DNA from: Avelusimicrobium sp963660385
GTDB lineage: Bacteria > Elusimicrobiota > Elusimicrobia > Elusimicrobiales > Elusimicrobiaceae
Length of the DNA: 36,902 nt
Reading direction: 5' to 3'
NCBI GenBank assembly: GCA_963660385.1
Contig: CAVKWQ010000010.1
Coordinates: forward strand, 1 to 36,902
Shown here: positions 32,713 through 36,902 of the stretch, in pieces
How the letters are laid out: each line of letters opens with the position of its first letter
How positions within the stretch are numbered: the first letter of the stretch is position 1
The notes under the pieces: model-generated
What the model was told of the DNA's origin: nothing
Databases searched by the model: none
Seen by the model: the letters and a program-made list of their open reading frames with translations, nothing else
Translations under genes and position numbers: made by a program

Positions 32713-35700
32713 TTACTTAAAACTCCAAGCGTTGCCCATTGTATTTTCAATAAATTCAAGCAGCCCCTTGTGGAGCAAAATCCGCTTGTTGGTGCGGATA
32801 CGGTGCACCTTGTCCGGGTGTTCCTTGGAGGGGACCTCCAAATATACCACGGTGGTGCCGCGCGTCATATCCAAATATGTGCGCAATTTTTGCAGGTTGT
32901 TTTTGGAATAACCCGCCGGAATATGTATTGTAAATTCCTTGGCAATGTTGGAAATTAAATCCGTTACACTGCTTACGCCCTTTAAGTTTAGTTCAATGCG
33001 CGCGCTGTCCTCGTCCACCTTAATATCGCCCATAAAGTTCAAAATGGCGTTCGGGGCCAGTTTGTGGGACATCCCTTCATAGGCCGAGGCAAACGCGTTT
33101 ACCAAAATGGAGCCCGTGCAGTCCTCAATCGTCATTTGCGCCCACTCTTTCTTTTGTTTGTTTTGGCGCTTTTTAAAGAGCGTAATAATGCCCACGATGT
33201 TTAAGCGGCCCGTGGCACGCCCTTCCAAAATATCAATAATCGGCGTACAGCGTAGTTGTTTTAAATAGTTTTGGTACTTGGCAATCGGGTGCCCGCTGAA
33301 ATAGAGGCCTAATACTTCTTTTTCGTAGGCGAGCAACTCGTTTTGCGTGAGCGGCTCGGCCTTGACGGCCGGTTTTTTCTTAACGCTGAGTACAGATGAA
33401 AAATCATCGCCGAACAGGTTGCCCGCATCCTTTTCTTTTTCTTTTGCCACCAAGTGGGCGGTATCTACGGCGTTGTCTATATTGGCCAGCAGTGTGGCGC
33501 GGGCGGCCTTGGGGTCCTGCCCCGGCATCATAGAGTCCAGCGCACCGGCCTTGGTTAAACTTTCAATCGTTTTCTTGTTTGCCTGGAAGAGGTCAATGCG
33601 GCTGCATAAATCTTCCAACGATTTATAGGGCCCGTCTTTTTTGCGTTCGTTTACGATAGAAAGGCAAGCCTCTTCCCCGGCGTTTTTAATGGCTTCCAGC
33701 GCGTAGCGGATGTATTCCTTCCCGTCAATTTCCTCTACGGAAAATTCCGGCTCGGACTTGTTCACATCCGGCGGCAAGGTGGCAAAGCCCATTTTTTTGG
33801 CTTCTTCCAGATAGGTAACAATTTTGTTTTCCTTATCGTCGGAGCCGATAGCGTTGTGCCCGATTTCGTTGGTCAGGGCCGCACACATAAATTCAATGGG
33901 ATAGTTGGCCTTTAAATATGCTGTTTGATACGATACCAAGCCATACGCAAACGAGTGGGATTTGTTAAAACCATAGCCCGCAAAGGCCTTCATCTGTTCG
34001 TAAATGTGCGTAGCGATTTTTTCGGAAATGTTGTTCTTTTTGCAGCCCTCTACAAACTTTTTACCGAACTTTTCCATTACGTCCAGTTTCTTTTTACCCA
34101 TAGCCTTACGCAAGGTATCAGCCTCGCCGGGGGTAAAGCCGCCCAGCGTTTTGGAAATTTGCATAATCTGCTCCTGATACACCATACAACCGTAGGTGTC
34201 TTTCAGGGTTTCTTCCAAGAGGGGCGTTTCATAGACGATTTTTTCCTGCCCGTTTTTGCGGCGTACGAACATATCCATCATACCCGATTCCATCGGGCCG
34301 GGGCGGTAGAGCGCCACCAAGGCGGATACGTCGCTAAATTGGGTCGGCTGCAACTTTTTGATAAGGTCGCGCATACCGCCGCTTTCCAACTGGAAGATAC
34401 CAAGCGTTTTGCACGCACAGAGCATATCGTATGTTTTTTTATCGTCCAGCGGAATTTTATTAATATCAAAATTGGGGTCGTGGCGGGCACGGATCATCTT
34501 TTCGGCGTTATCAATAACCGTCAGCGTGCGCAGACCCAAAAAGTCCATTTTCAGCAGCCCTAAATTGGAGCACGGTTCCCCTTCAAATTGGGTGGTAATG
34601 GAATCACGCGCCCCGCGCGCAAGCGGTACATATTCGGACACTGCATCCTTGGTAATCAGTACCCCGGCGGCGTGAATACCCGTATGGCGTTTTAAGCCCT
34701 CAATTTTGCGGGCCATTTCAAAGAGTTTTTTGCTTTGTGGGTTGTGGTCAATTTCGTTTTTGAGTTCGTTGATTTCCAACGCCTTTTCCAAGGTCATTTT
34801 GGGGTCGTTGGGAATCATTTTGGCGATACGGTTGGCCTCGGCTACCGGGATTTCCATCGCGCGTGCCACGTCCTTTAAGGCCAATTTGGCCTTCATCGTA
34901 CCAAAGGTGATAATCTGGGAAACTTTATCGTAGCCGTATTTGCCGCGCACATAATCAATTACGCGTTCGCGCCCCGCGTCGGACATATCAATATCCAAAT
35001 CGGGCATACTTACGCGGTCCGGGTTCAAAAAGCGTTCAAACAGCAGTTTGTTTACAATGGGGTCCACGCGCGTAATGTCCATACTGTACGCCACCAAAGA
35101 CCCGGCGCCGGAACCACGCCCCGGCCCTATCGGGATTCCGTTGGCGCGCGCCCAGTTAATAAAGTCCTGCACAATAAGGAAGTAGCAGTCAAAGCCCATT
35201 GTAATAATAACGTTGAACTCAAACTCCAACTGCTTCCAATAATTGTCCGGCACGTTGCCGTTCATTTTTTTGATAAGCCCTTTGCGGCAAATATCTTTAA
35301 AGTATTCGGCTGAGTTGGGGAACTCTTTGGGAATATCAAAATTCGGTAAAATAAACCCGTGTTTAGGGAACTCCAAATTGCACTTTTCGGCAATGGCCAA
35401 GGTGTTGGAGCAGGCTTCGGGCGTGTGCGAAAACAGCGCGCACATTTCGTCGGGTGATTTAAAATACAACTCGTGCGACATTTGCATACGGTTGGGGTCG
35501 TTTAACGTCTTGCCCGTTGCAATACAAACGGCCACGTCGTGTGCCAGCCAGTCATCCTTTTTATAATAGTGGCAGTCGTTAGTGGCCACCACGGGGATGC
35601 CCGTGCGCTTGGCGACGTCCTTTAAAAGCGGCAGGGATTCTACTTCTTCCCGTATGCCGTGGTCCATTAGTTCAATGTAATAGTTCCCTGCGCCAAAGAT

Positions 35701-36204
35701 GTCTTGGTATTCCTTGGCGAGTGCGCAGGCCTTGTCAAATCCGCCCGGTTCGCGCACATATTGGGATAAAAAGCCCTTTAAACAGCCGGACAAACAAAGC
35801 AGTCCGCCGCTGTGCTGGGCTAAAATTTCTTTGTCTATACGCGGGTGATAATAAAATCCGTCCACCCAGGCCATAGAGTTTAACTTCATTAAATTGCGGT
35901 AGCCCTCATAATCACGGGCCAACAGGGTTAAGTGCCCGGTGCGGGATTTGTCCTTCTCGTTATATTTGCCTTCGGTGATGTAGAACTCGCACCCGATGAT
36001 AGGCTTAATGCCCGCCGCGCGGCCCGTATCGTAAAAGTCCAGCGCGCCGTACATATTGCCGTGATCGGTCATTGCCATAGCCGGGATGCCCTGCGCCACT
36101 AAATCCTGCAAAAATTGCGAGGGTTTGTGGTTGGAGGATATGCGCAGCATACCGTCCAAGAGGGAGTATTCCGTGTGGTTGTGCAGTTGTACAAATTCGG
36201 CCAT
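32713..36204 (-). CDS. dnaE: DNA polymerase III alpha subunit
   Basis: This is the 1163-residue replicative polymerase, close to the 1160 of E. coli. The PHP domain (1 to about 280) keeps metal-site residues in LHNHTEYSLLDG, such as His8 and His10. The palm acidic pair is Asp402 and Asp404 in PDLDIDMSD, preceded by the PIGPGRGSGAGSLVAY loop. Clamp and OB-fold regions follow, with the OB fold near residues 990-1070. AAGGA precedes the start. It is convergent with no neighbour; ldh follows in the same direction after 89 bases. Confidence 0.98.
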   Translation of the reverse strand: MAEFVQLHNHTEYSLLDGMLRISSNHKPSQFLQDLVAQGIPAMAMTDHGNMYGALDFYDTGRAAGIKPIIGCEFYITEGKYNEKDKSRTGHLTLLARDYEGYRNLMKLNSMAWVDGFYYHPRIDKEILAQHSGGLLCLSGCLKGFLSQYVREPGGFDKACALAKEYQDIFGAGNYYIELMDHGIREEVESLPLLKDVAKRTGIPVVATNDCHYYKKDDWLAHDVAVCIATGKTLNDPNRMQMSHELYFKSPDEMCALFSHTPEACSNTLAIAEKCNLEFPKHGFILPNFDIPKEFPNSAEYFKDICRKGLIKKMNGNVPDNYWKQLEFEFNVIITMGFDCYFLIVQDFINWARANGIPIGPGRGSGAGSLVAYSMDITRVDPIVNKLLFERFLNPDRVSMPDLDIDMSDAGRERVIDYVRGKYGYDKVSQIITFGTMKAKLALKDVARAMEIPVAEANRIAKMIPNDPKMTLEKALEINELKNEIDHNPQSKKLFEMARKIEGLKRHTGIHAAGVLITKDAVSEYVPLARGARDSITTQFEGEPCSNLGLLKMDFLGLRTLTVIDNAEKMIRARHDPNFDINKIPLDDKKTYDMLCACKTLGIFQLESGGMRDLIKKLQPTQFSDVSALVALYRPGPMESGMMDMFVRRKNGQEKIVYETPLLEETLKDTYGCMVYQEQIMQISKTLGGFTPGEADTLRKAMGKKKLDVMEKFGKKFVEGCKKNNISEKIATHIYEQMKAFAGYGFNKSHSFAYGLVSYQTAYLKANYPIEFMCAALTNEIGHNAIGSDDKENKIVTYLEEAKKMGFATLPPDVNKSEPEFSVEEIDGKEYIRYALEAIKNAGEEACLSIVNERKKDGPYKSLEDLCSRIDLFQANKKTIESLTKAGALDSMMPGQDPKAARATLLANIDNAVDTAHLVAKEKEKDAGNLFGDDFSSVLSVKKKPAVKAEPLTQNELLAYEKEVLGLYFSGHPIAKYQNYLKQLRCTPIIDILEGRATGRLNIVGIITLFKKRQNKQKKEWAQMTIEDCTGSILVNAFASAYEGMSHKLAPNAILNFMGDIKVDEDSARIELNLKGVSSVTDLISNIAKEFTIHIPAGYSKNNLQKLRTYLDMTRGTTVVYLEVPSKEHPDKVHRIRTNKRILLHKGLLEFIENTMGNAWSFK

Positions 36205-36259
36205 AGGGGCAAATCCTTTTAAAATCGGCGGACGGATAAACAGTCCGGGCGGGTCTAAA

Positions 36260-36268
36260 TGTTATAAG
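36260..36268 (+). promoter_or_regulatory. Extended -10 eight bases before the Nudix gene ATG
   Basis: TGTTATAAG is an extended -10 box. The start would fall about at the ATG at 36277, with no Shine-Dalgarno. Confidence 0.45.
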
Positions 36269-36276
36269 ATATGTAT

Positions 36277-36837
36277 ATGAAACATTATAGTAAATTAAAA
36301 GAGACAACGATTTCTTCCAAAACGCTCTATAAGGGCGTATTGGGTGTAAAAATGGATGAAGTAAGATTGGTAAACGGCAAGACCTCCACCCGTTTGTATT
36401 TTGACCACCGCGGCGCAAGCGGCGTACTGCCCGTAGAGGACGGATATGTCTATTTAGTCCAGCAATACCGCTACCCGATTGGGCAGGTTACGCTGGAAAT
36501 CCCCGCCGGAAAGCGCGAGGAAAACCAAACTTTTTTGATGTGCGCCGAAGCGGAACTCAAACAGGAAACGGGCCTAACGGCTAAGAATCTGCAAGAAGTG
36601 ATGACCTTTCACCCGTGCAATGCGTTTTCCAACGAAATCCAGCATTTGTATTTGGCTACGGGGCTTACGCGCGGGGAAGACCAGCCGGATGAGGACGAAT
36701 TTTTGAACTTGGAAAGAGTCCCCTTGGAGAAAGCCTACCAAATGGTGGAAAGCGGCGAAATTACCGATGCCAAAACGGTGATTATGCTCCAATGGTATAG
36801 AATACATTTCCCTACTTTTTTTACCGAAAAAAAGTAG
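36277..36837 (+). CDS. Nudix hydrolase-like protein with eroded Nudix box
   Basis: This 186-residue protein resembles ADP-ribose pyrophosphatases: GVLPVEDGYVYLVQQYRYP and EIPAGKREENQ precede the Nudix helix, and the proline-rich FHPCNAFSNE loop follows. Against the Nudix consensus GX5EX7REUXEEXGU, the box starting at Gly78 has Gln84 for the first Glu, Ala92 for Arg, and Gln96 for one metal-binding Glu; Glu93, Glu97 and Gly99 remain. Catalysis may be weak or altered. I use the ATG at 36277; another at 36271 overlaps the promoter region. It is divergent from dnaE. Confidence 0.85.
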   Translation: MKHYSKLKETTISSKTLYKGVLGVKMDEVRLVNGKTSTRLYFDHRGASGVLPVEDGYVYLVQQYRYPIGQVTLEIPAGKREENQTFLMCAEAELKQETGLTAKNLQEVMTFHPCNAFSNEIQHLYLATGLTRGEDQPDEDEFLNLERVPLEKAYQMVESGEITDAKTVIMLQWYRIHFPTFFTEKK

Positions 36838-36902
36838 CAAAAAACTCGCCGCCCAAAGCGTTATAAAAAGCAGAGTTGAACGGATATTTTGATAACTCGC
36901 CC
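36838..36902. other. Window end, nothing identified
   Basis: These 65 bases follow the Nudix gene. No gene, terminator or repeat is recognised. Confidence 0.4.

Overview
The window looks like the replication-origin region of a small-genome, Gram-negative, anaerobic bacterium. The outer envelope is shown by KdsC (the Kdo step of LPS synthesis), three small beta-barrel proteins ending in Phe, and a CsgG-like lipoprotein. The anaerobic lifestyle is suggested by superoxide reductase, a flavodiiron protein, rubredoxin and L-lactate dehydrogenase. The overall gene content would suit a host-associated Elusimicrobiota (Elusimicrobium-like) genome, but that placement is inference and was not checked against any database.

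Left block (1-8.6 kb, all on the minus strand): dnaA, dnaN, a DUF721/DciA-like gene, gyrB and gyrA, with no recF between dnaN and gyrB. A cluster of DnaA boxes fills the dnaN-dnaA gap and marks the likely oriC. Perfect boxes also lie inside both ends of the dnaA reading frame.

Next block (8.6-15.5 kb, plus strand): a five-gene oxygen-defence operon (tpx, dfx, fprA, flavin reductase, rubredoxin), a glycosyltransferase, lepB, and parA-parB. lepB is bracketed by two identical 16-bp palindromes that look like parS sites with altered outer bases.

Middle (15.5-24.9 kb): a repeat-rich spacer, a DegT aminotransferase with an MgtC-family protein, an outer-membrane protein with kdsC, then on the plus strand a CsgG-like lipoprotein, a small membrane protein, serS, a TPR protein and two more barrels. 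A second repeat-rich spacer (24.2-24.9 kb) carries the same repeat families in mirror orientation.

Right block (24.9-36.9 kb): a putrescine operon (pyruvoyl arginine decarboxylase plus agmatinase), an overlapping four-gene operon (secreted M3 peptidase, type II pantothenate kinase, squalene/phytoene synthase-family enzyme, TPR protein), ldh, dnaE, and a Nudix protein with an eroded catalytic box.

One pattern runs through the window. Several genes without a Shine-Dalgarno sequence have a TATAAT-like -10 hexamer only 6-8 bases before the ATG, which predicts leaderless or near-leaderless mRNAs. The most unusual material is the pair of mirror-image repeat clusters, the variant parS sites, the dnaA-embedded DnaA boxes, and this leaderless pattern. 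I found no tRNA, rRNA, CRISPR array, transposase or phage gene.
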